Source: WHSW01 sp963851045 (GTDB lineage Bacteria > Actinomycetota > Thermoleophilia > Solirubrobacterales > 70-9). Taken from it: a DNA stretch of 64,000 nt. The stretch's first letter is position 1. Every line of letters starts with the position of its first letter. The notes below the pieces were generated by a model. It worked only from the letters and a program-made list of their open reading frames with translations, was not told where the DNA came from and did no database searches. A program made the translations under genes and the position numbers. Shown one piece after another: positions 26,113 through 35,205 of this stretch. The stretch is from positions 744,001 through 808,000 of the forward strand of contig CAWKNC010000002.1 in the NCBI GenBank assembly GCA_963851045.1. Direction: 5' to 3'.

Positions 26113-27198
26113 ATGAACGTGATGGAAGACGTGACCAACCCGACCACGACGGTGATCCGCGACCGGCGCATCGAGCGCATCGATCCGCTGGCGCGCCCGT
26201 CGAAGCTCATAGACGAGCTACCACTGCCGCAGGCGAGCGAGGATCTGGTCGCGGCCAGTCGCGAGGCCGTGAGCGCAGTGCTCGATCGGACCGATGACCG
26301 GCTGCTGGTGATCGTTGGGCCCTGCAGCGTCCACGACGCCGAGGCCGCGCGCGAGTACGCGGATCGACTCGCAGACAAGGCCGGCGAGCTTTCCGACGAG
26401 CTCCTGATCGCGATGCGCGTCTACTTCGAGAAGCCGCGGACGACGACCGGGTGGAAGGGCCTGATCAACGACCCCCACCTCGACGATTCCGGTGATGTGA
26501 ACACCGGCCTGCGCCGAGCGCGCGGCCTGCTTCTCGACGTCCTCGAGCGCGGTCTGCCGGTCGGTTGCGAGTTCCTCGACCCGATCATTCCGCAGTACAT
26601 CTCGGACACCGTCACCTGGGGTGCGATCGGTGCTCGAACCACCGAGAGCCAGGTCCACCGTCAGCTCGGCTCGGGCCTCTCGATGCCGGTCGGATTCAAG
26701 AACGGGACGGATGGCAACGTCCAGATCGCCATCGACGCTGTTCGCGCGGCTGCGGCCTCGCATGCGTTCACCGGCATCGACCGGACCGGTGCCGCCGCGA
26801 TCCTGCGAACCACGGGAAATCCCGACGGCCACGTGATCCTGCGCGGAGGTCGCGACGCCCCAAATCACACCGCCGACCAAGTCGATCGAGTGGTTGCCCA
26901 GCTCGCCTCCGCGGGTCTGAAGGAGCGCCTCGTGATCGATGCGTCGCACGACAACAGCGGCAAGGACCCCGACCGACAGCGCGTCATCGTCCACGAGATC
27001 GCCGAGCAGGTTGCCGCGGGCAGTTCAGCGATCGTCGGCGTCATGTTGGAATCGTTCCTCGTCGCGGGACGCCAGGATCTCGGTTCGCGCGACCTGACCT
27101 ACGGGCAATCGATTACCGATGCCTGCATGGGCTGGGAGACCACGGCGGAGGCCCTCGACGAGTTGGCCGGCTGCGTGCGCTCGCGGCGGGACGACTGA
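26113..27198 (+). CDS. aroF: 3-deoxy-7-phosphoheptulonate synthase (type I DAHP synthase)
   Basis: First enzyme of the shikimate pathway, condensing phosphoenolpyruvate and erythrose 4-phosphate. The 361 residues are of the AroFGH type: PSKLIDELPLP near the start, VIVGPCSVHD, MRVYFEKPRTTTGWKGL and VMLESFLVAGRQDL near the C-terminus. Feedback control is likely through the N-terminal region, as in this family. A GAGGA lies eight to nine bases before the ATG, so unlike the leader peptide it uses a Shine-Dalgarno site. It is followed after seven bases by tyrA and then aroA. Confidence 0.95.
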   Translation: MNVMEDVTNPTTTVIRDRRIERIDPLARPSKLIDELPLPQASEDLVAASREAVSAVLDRTDDRLLVIVGPCSVHDAEAAREYADRLADKAGELSDELLIAMRVYFEKPRTTTGWKGLINDPHLDDSGDVNTGLRRARGLLLDVLERGLPVGCEFLDPIIPQYISDTVTWGAIGARTTESQVHRQLGSGLSMPVGFKNGTDGNVQIAIDAVRAAAASHAFTGIDRTGAAAILRTTGNPDGHVILRGGRDAPNHTADQVDRVVAQLASAGLKERLVIDASHDNSGKDPDRQRVIVHEIAEQVAAGSSAIVGVMLESFLVAGRQDLGSRDLTYGQSITDACMGWETTAEALDELAGCVRSRRDD

Positions 27199-27205
27199 GC
27201 ACGGC

Positions 27206-28303
27206 GTGAAGCTGGCGGTCCTCGGCGTCGGCCTGATCGGCGGCTCGATCGGGCTGGCGGCGCGGCGGCGGCTGGGCGCGGAGGTGGCCGGGTTCGACCC
27301 GGTCGCCGGCGGCGCGCGGCGTGCGGTCGAACTCGGTGCGATCGACCGTGCCGCCGAGACCATCGCCGAGGCGGTCTTCGCCGCGGATGTGGTCTTCTGC
27401 GCCGCACCGGTCGGGGCACTCCCCGCGCTTGCCGCTGAGGCGCTCGCCGCGTCCGGCCCCGAGACGGTGATCACGGATGTCGGATCCACCAAGCGCGGGC
27501 TTGTCGATGAGCTCGCTGCAAGCGAGCACGGCGAGCGCTTCATCGGTGGTCACCCGCTGGCGGGCGCCGAGACGGCGGGGGTCGAGAACGCTCGCGCCGA
27601 GTTGCTCGAGGGAGCGCGTTGGTATCTGACGCCGACCGACCGCTCGAGCGGGATCCTCTACGACCGCCTGCAGCGGACGATCGCGGAGCTTGGGGCGCGA
27701 CCGCAGGCGATCGACGCCGCCACGCACGACCGCGTGATGGCGACGGTCAGTCACCTGCCTCACGTGATCGCAAACGCGCTGGTTCGCGAGGCGGCAACCG
27801 CGCTAAGCGGCGAATCCGAGCGGCTGCCCGAGGTCGGGACGAGCTTTCGCGACACGACGCGTGTGGCCGGCGCGAATCCCGCCATATGGGGAGACATCTT
27901 TGCCAGCAACCGCGATGCGGTGGCTGACGGAATCGACGCGGTCATCGAGCGCCTCGGCGAGGCGGCGGCACTGATCCGTGCTGGGGATCCAACCGCGGTC
28001 GCGGCCTGGCATGCCGCCGCGGGCGAAGACCGCCGTCGGCTACTCGAGTCCGGCGCGGACGGTGGCGAGCGGCGCGAGCTGCGGATCGCCGTCGAGAACC
28101 GGCCCGGGACGGTCGCCGAGATTGCGCTCGCGCTGGGACGCGAGCAGGTCAACATCGAGGACATGGCACTGCAGACGGCTGCCGATATGCGCACAGGCGC
28201 GATTGCGATCTGGGTCGCCGGCCGCGACGAGGCCGAGCGCGCCGCCGCGACCATTCGCGAGCTCGGCCACACCGTCACGGTTGTGCCCGGTACCGACCGA
28301 TGA
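27206..28303 (+). CDS. tyrA: Prephenate dehydrogenase with C-terminal ACT domain
   Basis: Converts prephenate to 4-hydroxyphenylpyruvate on the tyrosine route. The 365-residue protein starts KLAVLGVGLIGGSIGLAARRR (Rossmann fold with GxGLxGG), contains GGHPLAGAE and TATVSHLPHVIA-type helical-domain sequence, and ends with an ACT domain (about 285-360, RELRIAVENRPGTVAEIALAL), usually a Tyr feedback sensor. The GTG at 27206 is chosen because upstream in-frame codons lie inside aroF. The stop overlaps aroA by four bases. Confidence 0.93.
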   Translation: MKLAVLGVGLIGGSIGLAARRRLGAEVAGFDPVAGGARRAVELGAIDRAAETIAEAVFAADVVFCAAPVGALPALAAEALAASGPETVITDVGSTKRGLVDELAASEHGERFIGGHPLAGAETAGVENARAELLEGARWYLTPTDRSSGILYDRLQRTIAELGARPQAIDAATHDRVMATVSHLPHVIANALVREAATALSGESERLPEVGTSFRDTTRVAGANPAIWGDIFASNRDAVADGIDAVIERLGEAAALIRAGDPTAVAAWHAAAGEDRRRLLESGADGGERRELRIAVENRPGTVAEIALALGREQVNIEDMALQTAADMRTGAIAIWVAGRDEAERAAATIRELGHTVTVVPGTDR

Positions 28304-29607
28304 CCCGGGTCGATGCGGCGGGTCCGCTGCGCGGAACGCTCCAGCCGCCGCCGGATAAGTCGATCTCACATCGGGCCGCCATCGTCGCGGCGATGGGGGA
28401 GGGTGAGACGACGGTGCGCAACTACCTCGACGCTGCCGATACGCGCTCGACCCTCGATGCCGTGGCGGCGGTTGGCGCCGGCGTGAGGCGAGAGGGCGAT
28501 GACGTGGTCGTCAGTGGCGTCGGCCTGCGGGGCGCGAGCTCGGCGAATATCGATGTCGGTAACGCCGGCACCTTGTTGCGGCTGCTGCCGGGCTGGCTGG
28601 CGGGACAGCCGCAAGGAGAGTGGCTTCTCGACGGCGACGAGTCCATTCGCCGGCGCCCGGTGGATCGGGTCGCTGAGCCGCTGCGCCAGATGGGCGCCGA
28701 GGCCGAGGCTCGCGACGGGCTCCCGCCGCTGCGGCTGCGTGGGTCGCAGCTGCGCGGGATCGAATACCGCATGCCCGTCGCCAGCGCTCAGGTCAAGTCC
28801 TGCCTGATGCTTGCGGGGTTGCTTGCCGACGGTGACACGACCGTGATCGAGCAGCGCCCGACCCGCGACCACACCGAGCGCATGTTGCATGCCGCCGGCG
28901 CCACCGTTCTGACAGCGGATCAGGGCACCTCGGTGACGATCCACGGAGAGCTCCCGGCGAAGCGCGTGACGGTGAGCCCGGCGGATCGCCTCGAGTTGGG
29001 CGAGCTCACCATCCCAGCCGACTTTTCGTCAGCGGCCTTCTTCATGGTCGGCGCGCTGCTGATCACCGGAAGCGAGGTTCGCCTCGAGGGCATAGGCATC
29101 AACCCGGGCCGCATCGGACTCCTCGGCATCCTCACCCGGATGGGCGCCGCCATCGACGTGATCGAGACCGCGGCCGCCGGTCGCGAGCCGGTGGCGACGG
29201 TTGTCGCCCGCTCGGGGCCGCTGCAGGGAACGCGCGTCGGCGCCGGCGAGGTCCCGCTCGCCATTGACGAGCTGCCGCTTGTCGCACTGGCCGGAGCCTT
29301 CGCCGATGGCCAGACCATCGTTTCGGGGGCGGGAGAGCTGCGCCATAAGGAATCCGACCGGATCGCCACCGTCGTGGCGGGGCTCAGCGCCCTGGGAGCG
29401 AAGATCGAGGCGACCGGCGATGGCTTCGTCGTCACCGGCACAGGGGGCCTGCGCGGTGGCGTGCTCGAGGCGGCCGGCGATCATCGCCTGGCGATGCTCG
29501 GTGCGATCGCGGGATGTGCCAGCGCCGAGGGGGTCGAGGTCGACGGTTTCGAGGCGGCGGGCGTCAGCTACCCGGGGTTCGCGGACGACCTCGCCACACT
29601 CTCCTGA
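28300..29607 (+). CDS. aroA: 3-phosphoshikimate 1-carboxyvinyltransferase (EPSP synthase)
   Basis: Sixth step of the shikimate pathway. The 435 residues include PPDKSISHRAAI near the N-terminus (phosphoenolpyruvate and shikimate contacts), NAGTLLRLLPG near residue 90, the RPTRDHTERML motif and ELRHKESDRI near the C-terminus. The first motif is PPDKSISHR rather than PGSKSxxNR, as in class II-like enzymes. It is coupled to tyrA (ATGA overlap) and directly abuts cmk, a widespread aroA-cmk arrangement. Confidence 0.95.
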   Translation: MTRVDAAGPLRGTLQPPPDKSISHRAAIVAAMGEGETTVRNYLDAADTRSTLDAVAAVGAGVRREGDDVVVSGVGLRGASSANIDVGNAGTLLRLLPGWLAGQPQGEWLLDGDESIRRRPVDRVAEPLRQMGAEAEARDGLPPLRLRGSQLRGIEYRMPVASAQVKSCLMLAGLLADGDTTVIEQRPTRDHTERMLHAAGATVLTADQGTSVTIHGELPAKRVTVSPADRLELGELTIPADFSSAAFFMVGALLITGSEVRLEGIGINPGRIGLLGILTRMGAAIDVIETAAAGREPVATVVARSGPLQGTRVGAGEVPLAIDELPLVALAGAFADGQTIVSGAGELRHKESDRIATVVAGLSALGAKIEATGDGFVVTGTGGLRGGVLEAAGDHRLAMLGAIAGCASAEGVEVDGFEAAGVSYPGFADDLATLS

Positions 29608-30246
29608 ATGGTTATCGCCATCGACGGCCCTGCGGGCGCCGGAAAGTCCACGGTCGCGCGCGGTGTTGCAGCCGCGCTGGGAGCGACCTACCTCGATTCC
29701 GGGGCGATGTACCGCGCGGTCGCGCTCGCTGCGCTTCGAAACGGCGTCGACCCTGACGCCCCCGAAGCCGTGGCGGCCCTCGCGAGCCGCGTCCAGATCA
29801 GCTTCGACGGCGAGGCCGTGCTGCTGGATGGCGAGGACGTGAGCGACGAGATCCGCACGCCCGAGACCACCGCTGCCGCCTCGCGGGTGTCGGTTCATCC
29901 AGGCGTGCGTGCGGCGCTGGTCGACCGCCAGCGCAAACTGATCGCCTCGGGCCCGTATGTGGCCGAGGGTCGCGACATCGGCACCGTCGTCAGTCCGGAG
30001 TCGCCCTTGAAGATCTTTTTGAACGCGAGCCACGACGAGCGGGCGCGGCGTCGCGCCGCGCAAACCGGTGAGCCCGTTGCGCACGTGCTCGCGGCCCAGA
30101 TCGAGCGCGACCAGCGCGACCGCGAGCGCGAGCACGGGGCGATGGTCGCGGCGGTGGACGCGATCGAGCTCGACACGACCGGGCTCGGCGTCCACGAGGT
30201 CGTGGCACGGGTGGTTGAACTGGCGCGCGAGCGGGGTCTGGGCTGA
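29608..30246 (+). CDS. cmk: Cytidylate kinase
   Basis: Phosphorylates CMP and dCMP. The 212-residue protein opens MVIAIDGPAGAGKST with the P-loop at residues 7-15, followed by DSGAMYRAVA and GRDIGTVV. The ATG begins on the base after the aroA stop, and the stop overlaps der by one base (TGATG). The aroA-cmk-der order is conserved in many Gram-positive bacteria. Confidence 0.96.
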   Translation: MVIAIDGPAGAGKSTVARGVAAALGATYLDSGAMYRAVALAALRNGVDPDAPEAVAALASRVQISFDGEAVLLDGEDVSDEIRTPETTAAASRVSVHPGVRAALVDRQRKLIASGPYVAEGRDIGTVVSPESPLKIFLNASHDERARRRAAQTGEPVAHVLAAQIERDQRDREREHGAMVAAVDAIELDTTGLGVHEVVARVVELARERGLG

Positions 30247-31604
30247 TGTCCGAGTTGACATCGGCGGTTCCACGCCTTGCGCGGATCGCCGTCGTCGGCT
30301 TTCCCAACGTCGGCAAATCGACGCTGGTCAACCGCCTCGTCGGTGGTCGCGAGGCCGTCGTCCACAAGGAGGCCGGCGTCACACGCGACCGCAAGTCGCT
30401 GGAGTGTGAGTGGAATGGCATCCGCTTCGAGCTGATCGACACCGGCGGGGTCGACCTCGAGGCGGAGGATTCGCTCTCGCGCGAGGTCCAGACGCAGGCC
30501 CGCGCGGCGATCGCCGATGCCGATGCCGTCGCGCTCGTTCTCGACGCACGCGCCGGCCTGCGCCAGGGCGATGCCGAGGTTGCCGAGATCCTGCGCCGCG
30601 GCGAGCTGCCGGTTGTCGTCGTCGCGAACAAGGTCGACGGGCCGAAGGAGGAACCGCTGGCAGCGGAGCTCAACGCGCTCGGTCTCGGCGAGCCGATCTC
30701 GGTCTCGGCAAGCCATGGTCGCGGCACCGGCGACCTGCTCGACCGGCTCTCGGAGCTGGCGAAGGAGGCTCAGGTCGAGTTGCCCGAGCTGGGTGAGGAG
30801 CCCGTGGCGGTCGCCGTTATCGGGCGGCCGAACGTCGGCAAATCGTCACTGGTCAATGCGTTTTTGGGCAACAACCGGGTGATTGTGTCGGAGATGGCGG
30901 GGACGACCCGCGACTCGATCGACACCGCACTTCAGTTCGGTGATCGCATGGTCAAGCTGGTCGACACCGCGGGGATTCGCCGCCGCAGCAAGGTCGCCGG
31001 AACCGTCGACTACTACGCGCAGCTGCGCTCCGAAACCGCCGCCGAGCGCGCCGACGTCGCGATCGTCGTCTGCGATGCGACGGAGGGGATCACTGCCGAG
31101 GACCTGCGCGTGGCCGAGCTCGCCATGCGCACCGGCTGCTCGACGCTGATCGCGCTCAACAAGTGGGACCAACTCGACTCGGACGCCGGCGACTTTCTCG
31201 AGGACGCGAAGGCGCGGCTGGTGAAGCGGATCCGCCAGCGACCACCGGTGATCGCCTGCTCCGCGCTCAGCGGCAGGGCAGTGCCGAAGCTGCTCGAGCA
31301 GGCGATCGGCCTCGCCGACCGGCGCGCGGAGCGGATCCCGACCCCGGAGCTCAACCGCTTTACGGCTGAGGTGGTCGCGACAAGACCGCCGCCGCAGCGC
31401 CGTGGCAAACGCCTGCGCCTGTACTACGCCGCGCAGGCGGGGGTGCGGCCTCCGCGGATCGCAATTCAGGTGAACGACCGCCGGCTGATCACCCAGGACT
31501 GGGCCTATCACCTCGAGAACCGGATTCGTGAGCGATACCAACTCGAGGGTGTTCCGCTGGTGATCGATTTCATCCCAAAGAAGAAGCGCTCTAGGCGCGA
31601 GTAA
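30246..31604 (+). CDS. der: Ribosome-associated GTPase Der (EngA)
   Basis: Double GTPase needed for 50S subunit maturation. Two G domains are seen: the first P-loop GFPNVGKS at residues 18-25 and the second GRPNVGKSS near 194-202, each followed by its DTGG/DTAG and NKxD motifs (NKVDG, NKWDQ). A C-terminal KH-like domain ends with a short basic tail. At 452 residues it is normal length. Start overlaps the cmk stop by one base. Confidence 0.96.
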   Translation: MSELTSAVPRLARIAVVGFPNVGKSTLVNRLVGGREAVVHKEAGVTRDRKSLECEWNGIRFELIDTGGVDLEAEDSLSREVQTQARAAIADADAVALVLDARAGLRQGDAEVAEILRRGELPVVVVANKVDGPKEEPLAAELNALGLGEPISVSASHGRGTGDLLDRLSELAKEAQVELPELGEEPVAVAVIGRPNVGKSSLVNAFLGNNRVIVSEMAGTTRDSIDTALQFGDRMVKLVDTAGIRRRSKVAGTVDYYAQLRSETAAERADVAIVVCDATEGITAEDLRVAELAMRTGCSTLIALNKWDQLDSDAGDFLEDAKARLVKRIRQRPPVIACSALSGRAVPKLLEQAIGLADRRAERIPTPELNRFTAEVVATRPPPQRRGKRLRLYYAAQAGVRPPRIAIQVNDRRLITQDWAYHLENRIRERYQLEGVPLVIDFIPKKKRSRRE

Positions 31605-31614
31605 TCCGGGTGTG

Positions 31615-31620
31615 TATAAC
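31615..31620 (+). promoter_or_regulatory. -10 box TATAAC ahead of the DUF3352-like gene
   Basis: TATAAC matches TATAAT at five positions and ends eight bases before the GTG at 31629, suggesting a separate leaderless transcript after der. Confidence 0.45.
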
Positions 31621-31628
31621 GGCGTCCG

Positions 31629-33320
31629 GTGAAGGAGCGCCTGAGAAGCATTCGCTACGGACTCGGCGACGTGGGCCACGCGGTCAAGGCCCCGTTTCGC
31701 AAGCTTTCCGTCGTCTGGAAGAGGCGCCTGGTTGCGCTGGTCGTCGTGGTCGCGGCGATCGTTCTGATCGTCACCGTGGCGGTTCCCGCCCTCCCGTGCA
31801 GCTTTCCGGGCGGAGATAGCTGCGCTCCCGATGATGAGGCGGTCGCGCTCGTTCCTGACGATGCCCTCGCGTACATGCACGCGAACCTCGATGCCGAGAC
31901 CGAGCAGTACTCCGACTTCGCCGATCTGTCCGAGAGGCTGCCGCTGTTCAGCGGCCAGATCGCAGATCGCGCCGCGGCCCTGCTCGCTTCCCCCGGCACT
32001 GAGTCGCTGGACTTCGACGCCGACGTTCGACCGTGGTTTGGCGGTGAGGTGGCCGTCGCGATCCTCGACGACGCCGGCGAAGCCAATCCGGTCGTGATGA
32101 TCGAGATCAGCGACGGCGAGGGCGCCGATGATTTCGCCTCGTCGCTGACATCCGGCGACACCGTTGTCGAGCAGGTGGGCCGCTTCCTCGTAATCGGCTC
32201 GGCCGCCGGCGTGGCCGCGATCGAGGACGTCGCTGCGGACGAGTCGCTTGCCGACGATGAGGCCGCGACGAGCGTGCGCGACGAGCTGCCCGAGCACCGT
32301 GTCGCCGACGCATGGATCTCACCCGACGGGATCAACGTGCTGATCACCGACTCGCGATCGGGCCTTGATGCGCTGACGCCTCTGCTTTCCCCCGGGGCCA
32401 GCGAGGGCGCTGCGCTCTCGATCGGCGCCGGCGAGGAGGGCGAGGGCTTCGAGCTCGCCGTGCGCTCGTCGCTCGATCCGAAGCGCGCCAAGAGTGCCCC
32501 CGGATTCTTCGCAGCGTTCCCGGGCTTCGAGCCCGCGCTGCCCGAGCAGCTACCGGCCGACTCTCTTGCCTACCTCGGCTTCGCGGACCCGGGCGAGACC
32601 GTTCGTGAGCTCCTGGCTCAGGCCGGTGAGGGGGCGCCCGGGATTGCCGAGAGCTTCAGGGATCTGACCGCGGACCTGCGCGCCGAGGCGGGCCTCAACC
32701 TCGGTACCGACCTCATCGACGCGCTCGGTGAGGAGGCGGCGCTCACCCTTGACGCGACAAGTTCGTCGGAGAGCAGTTCGAGCGCAGGACGCCCGTTTCC
32801 ATATCTCACGTTCGTCTCCGACAACGTGGACGAGACGGGCTTGCGCGAGGCGCTGGCGGCGCTCCAGGCTCCGCTGGGAGACGTGTCGACCGAGCAGCAG
32901 ATCGCCGGCGTGGACGCCCGGACACTCCAGGTCTCGCCAACGGTGTCGGTCACCTACGCGATCGTCGACGGCGTTGGGATCGCCGCAACCTCGCCCGAAG
33001 CGATCGGCGCCCTCACCGGCGGCGGCGCGGGTCTCGAGGAAACCGACCGCTACAGCGCGGCGATCGAGGGGTTCGCGGATGAGGTCTCGTTGATCGGATA
33101 CGTCAACCTCGGCGACCTCGTCGCTCTTGGTGAGGAGCTCGGTCTCGCCGAGGATCCCGTCTACGCAACCTTTGCCGGCGAATTTCGCCGGCTGGAGGCT
33201 CTCGGGTTCGAGGTCGAAAGCGCTGACGACCTCCTCAGCACCAACGCGCGACTGCTCCTCGGCGACGGACCCCCGGTCGACGACGCCCCCTCGTCGATTC
33301 CGGCACCGACCGAGGATTGA
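31629..33320 (+). CDS. DUF3352-like membrane-anchored extracytoplasmic protein
   Basis: A 563-residue protein: a basic cytoplasmic N-terminus (1-36), one membrane helix (about 37-57), then a large acidic domain outside with two Cys close to the membrane (PCSFPGGDSC). The sequence (LVPDDALAYMHANLD..., repeated alpha/beta units, GGEVAVAI) resembles the DUF3352 family found in Actinobacteria and Cyanobacteria, function unknown. Asp and Glu are abundant. It has its own likely -10 box and lies alone between der and metK, so it gives no operon clue. Confidence 0.75.
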   Translation: MKERLRSIRYGLGDVGHAVKAPFRKLSVVWKRRLVALVVVVAAIVLIVTVAVPALPCSFPGGDSCAPDDEAVALVPDDALAYMHANLDAETEQYSDFADLSERLPLFSGQIADRAAALLASPGTESLDFDADVRPWFGGEVAVAILDDAGEANPVVMIEISDGEGADDFASSLTSGDTVVEQVGRFLVIGSAAGVAAIEDVAADESLADDEAATSVRDELPEHRVADAWISPDGINVLITDSRSGLDALTPLLSPGASEGAALSIGAGEEGEGFELAVRSSLDPKRAKSAPGFFAAFPGFEPALPEQLPADSLAYLGFADPGETVRELLAQAGEGAPGIAESFRDLTADLRAEAGLNLGTDLIDALGEEAALTLDATSSSESSSSAGRPFPYLTFVSDNVDETGLREALAALQAPLGDVSTEQQIAGVDARTLQVSPTVSVTYAIVDGVGIAATSPEAIGALTGGGAGLEETDRYSAAIEGFADEVSLIGYVNLGDLVALGEELGLAEDPVYATFAGEFRRLEALGFEVESADDLLSTNARLLLGDGPPVDDAPSSIPAPTED

Positions 33321-33325
33321 GTCTC

Positions 33326-33331
33326 TACCCT
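33326..33331 (+). promoter_or_regulatory. -10 box TACCCT for leaderless metK
   Basis: TACCCT ends exactly seven bases before the metK ATG. The gap after the preceding gene is only 18 bases, so no SAM riboswitch can be present. Confidence 0.5.
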
Positions 33332-33338
33332 CCTCAAG

Positions 33339-34595
33339 ATGAATTCAGAGCTTTCCGAGGATCTCGCAGACAACGAGTACCTGTTCACCTCTGAGTCGGT
33401 CACCGAGGGACATCCCGACAAGGTCGCCGACCAGATCTCAGATGGCGTCCTTGACGCCGTTCTGCGCGATGACCCGACCGGTCGGGTGGCCTGCGAGACG
33501 CTCGTGAACACGGGCCTGGTTGTCGTCAGTGGTGAGATCTCTACCGACACCTACGTCGATATTCAGGACATCGCCCGAGGGACGATCTCGAAGATTGGCT
33601 ACAACGACGCGACGCTCGGCTTCTCCGCCGACTCGTGCGCGGTGATCAACGCCATCGACAAACAGTCGCCCGACATCGCTCAGGGCGTCGATACCGCGCT
33701 CGAGGTCCGCTCCGGCGGGAACGCCGACGAGGCAGAGGTCGCCGGAGCCGGCGACCAGGGAATGATGTTCGGCTACGCGAGCGACGAGACCGACGAGCTG
33801 ATGCCGCTGCCGATCTCGCTCGCACACCGGTTGGCCGAGCGCCTCGCCGCGGTGCGCAAGAACGGCGAGCTCTCCTATCTGCGCCCCGACGGCAAGACGC
33901 AGGTGACGGTGCGTTATCGCGACGCGGTGCCGGTCGCAATCGAGAAGGTCCTGATCTCGACTCAGCACGCTGAGATGGCGACCCTCGAGGAGATTCGCGC
34001 GGACGTCTTCGAGCACGTCATCGAGCCGATCCTGCCGGCGGACCTGTACGACGCCGCGGAGCTGAACACGCCGGAGAACTACTTCTGCAACCCGACCGGG
34101 CGCTTCGTCATCGGCGGCCCCGTCGGCGACGCGGGCCTCACCGGCCGCAAGATCATTGTCGACACCTACGGCGGTATGGCCCGTCATGGTGGCGGGGCCT
34201 TCTCGGGCAAGGACCCGTCGAAGGTCGACCGCTCAGCCGCCTATGCGGCGCGCTGGGTCGCCAAGAACGTCGTAGCCGCCGGTCTGGCCGAGCGCTGCGA
34301 GGTTCAGGTCGCATACGCGATCGGGGTTTCGCACCCCGTGTCGGTCATGGTCGAGACCTTCGGCACTGAGGCGATCTCAAAGGCTGAGATCGTGCGGCTT
34401 GTCGGCGAGCACTTCGATCTGCGCCCCGGCGCATTTCGCAAGGAGCTCGACCTGCACCGGCCGATCTACCAGGAGACCGCCGCGTATGGCCACTTCGGCC
34501 GCGAGCGCGACGACTTCACCTGGGAGAGGACCGACCGCGCCGCCACTCTGCGCGATGCGGCAGGCCTCGCTTCCGGCGAACCCGCAGCGGTTTAG
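33339..34595 (+). CDS. metK: S-adenosylmethionine synthetase
   Basis: Makes SAM from methionine and ATP. The 418 residues contain LFTSESVTEGHPDKVADQISD near the N-terminus (catalytic His25), GAGDQGMMFGYA (ATP-binding hexapeptide region) and GGGAFSGKDPSKVDRS near residue 285. It has its own leaderless -10 box. The TAG stop overlaps the stop of the convergent PH-domain gene (TTAG, 34592-34595). Confidence 0.97.
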   Translation: MNSELSEDLADNEYLFTSESVTEGHPDKVADQISDGVLDAVLRDDPTGRVACETLVNTGLVVVSGEISTDTYVDIQDIARGTISKIGYNDATLGFSADSCAVINAIDKQSPDIAQGVDTALEVRSGGNADEAEVAGAGDQGMMFGYASDETDELMPLPISLAHRLAERLAAVRKNGELSYLRPDGKTQVTVRYRDAVPVAIEKVLISTQHAEMATLEEIRADVFEHVIEPILPADLYDAAELNTPENYFCNPTGRFVIGGPVGDAGLTGRKIIVDTYGGMARHGGGAFSGKDPSKVDRSAAYAARWVAKNVVAAGLAERCEVQVAYAIGVSHPVSVMVETFGTEAISKAEIVRLVGEHFDLRPGAFRKELDLHRPIYQETAAYGHFGRERDDFTWERTDRAATLRDAAGLASGEPAAV

Positions 34596-35110
34596 GGCGT
34601 AGCGCCGGGCTCGTCGCCCAGGCCCTCGGAGCCGCCGCGCCGCGTCGCCTTGTCGACCATGTGGACGACGTCGGCCGGGTCAGCCACCCCGTCGAAGACG
34701 AAGTTGTAATCGTCACCCGCGGCGGTGTCGAAGTCGACGTTGCCGATCTGCAGGATCCGCTGGATCACCGATTGCGTGTAGTTGACGTTCTGGACGCGCT
34801 CGAGGCGGGTCTCCTGGATCGTCCGCGAGACGATGCCGCGCTTGATGTGCAGGCGCCGGTTGGTGATCGTGTAGCTCGTTGCGACCCGCCTGATGAAGCC
34901 GATCAGGATCGTCAGGGCGACCCCGACCAGGGCGATGATCGTGACCAGGCCGGAATCCGCACCGCCGTCACCCATGCCCGTGATGATCGCGACGATCAGG
35001 GCGATCACGGCCGTGGCGACGATGCCCTTCAAATAGAAGTCGAGGATCGAGCGCCAGGAGGGGTGACCCTCGTAGAGGATCTGCTCACCGGCGTGCAGCT
35101 TGGGCGCCAC
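34592..35110 (-). CDS. Membrane protein with bacterial PH domain
   Basis: A 172-residue protein with the pattern of YdbS/YdbT-like (bPH) proteins: short N-terminus HAGEQILYEGHPSWRS, two close membrane helices (about 29-45 and 55-73), then a PH-like beta domain beginning YTITNRRLHIKRGIVSRTIQETRLERVQNVNYTQ. The function of this family is unknown; some members help resist membrane stress. The GTG at 35110 is supported by a minus-strand TAGACT box (35117-35122) six bases upstream. Confidence 0.8.
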   Translation of the reverse strand: MAPKLHAGEQILYEGHPSWRSILDFYLKGIVATAVIALIVAIITGMGDGGADSGLVTIIALVGVALTILIGFIRRVATSYTITNRRLHIKRGIVSRTIQETRLERVQNVNYTQSVIQRILQIGNVDFDTAAGDDYNFVFDGVADPADVVHMVDKATRRGGSEGLGDEPGATP

Positions 35111-35189
35111 GGCGCCAGTCTATCCAGGCGTCTTCGCGCACAGCGCCTCGCGCCCTCCCTTCGCCTCGCCCATCCGCCGAGGTTGCGCC

Positions 35190-35195
35190 TAGCCT
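35190..35195 (+). promoter_or_regulatory. -10 box TAGCCT for priA
   Basis: TAGCCT ends ten bases before the priA ATG and likely drives priA-def-fmt-rsmB onward with a leader of only a few bases. Confidence 0.45.
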
Positions 35196-35205
35196 GGCCG
35201 TTGCG

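Noticed and set aside
25833..26378. N-terminal extension of the GGDEF/EAL protein to 1109 residues
   Set aside because: The extra codons run antisense through aroF and its leader and have no membrane or domain features; the ATG at 25832 fits the first membrane segments.
33321..33338. SAM riboswitch before metK
   Set aside because: Only 18 bases separate metK from the preceding gene.
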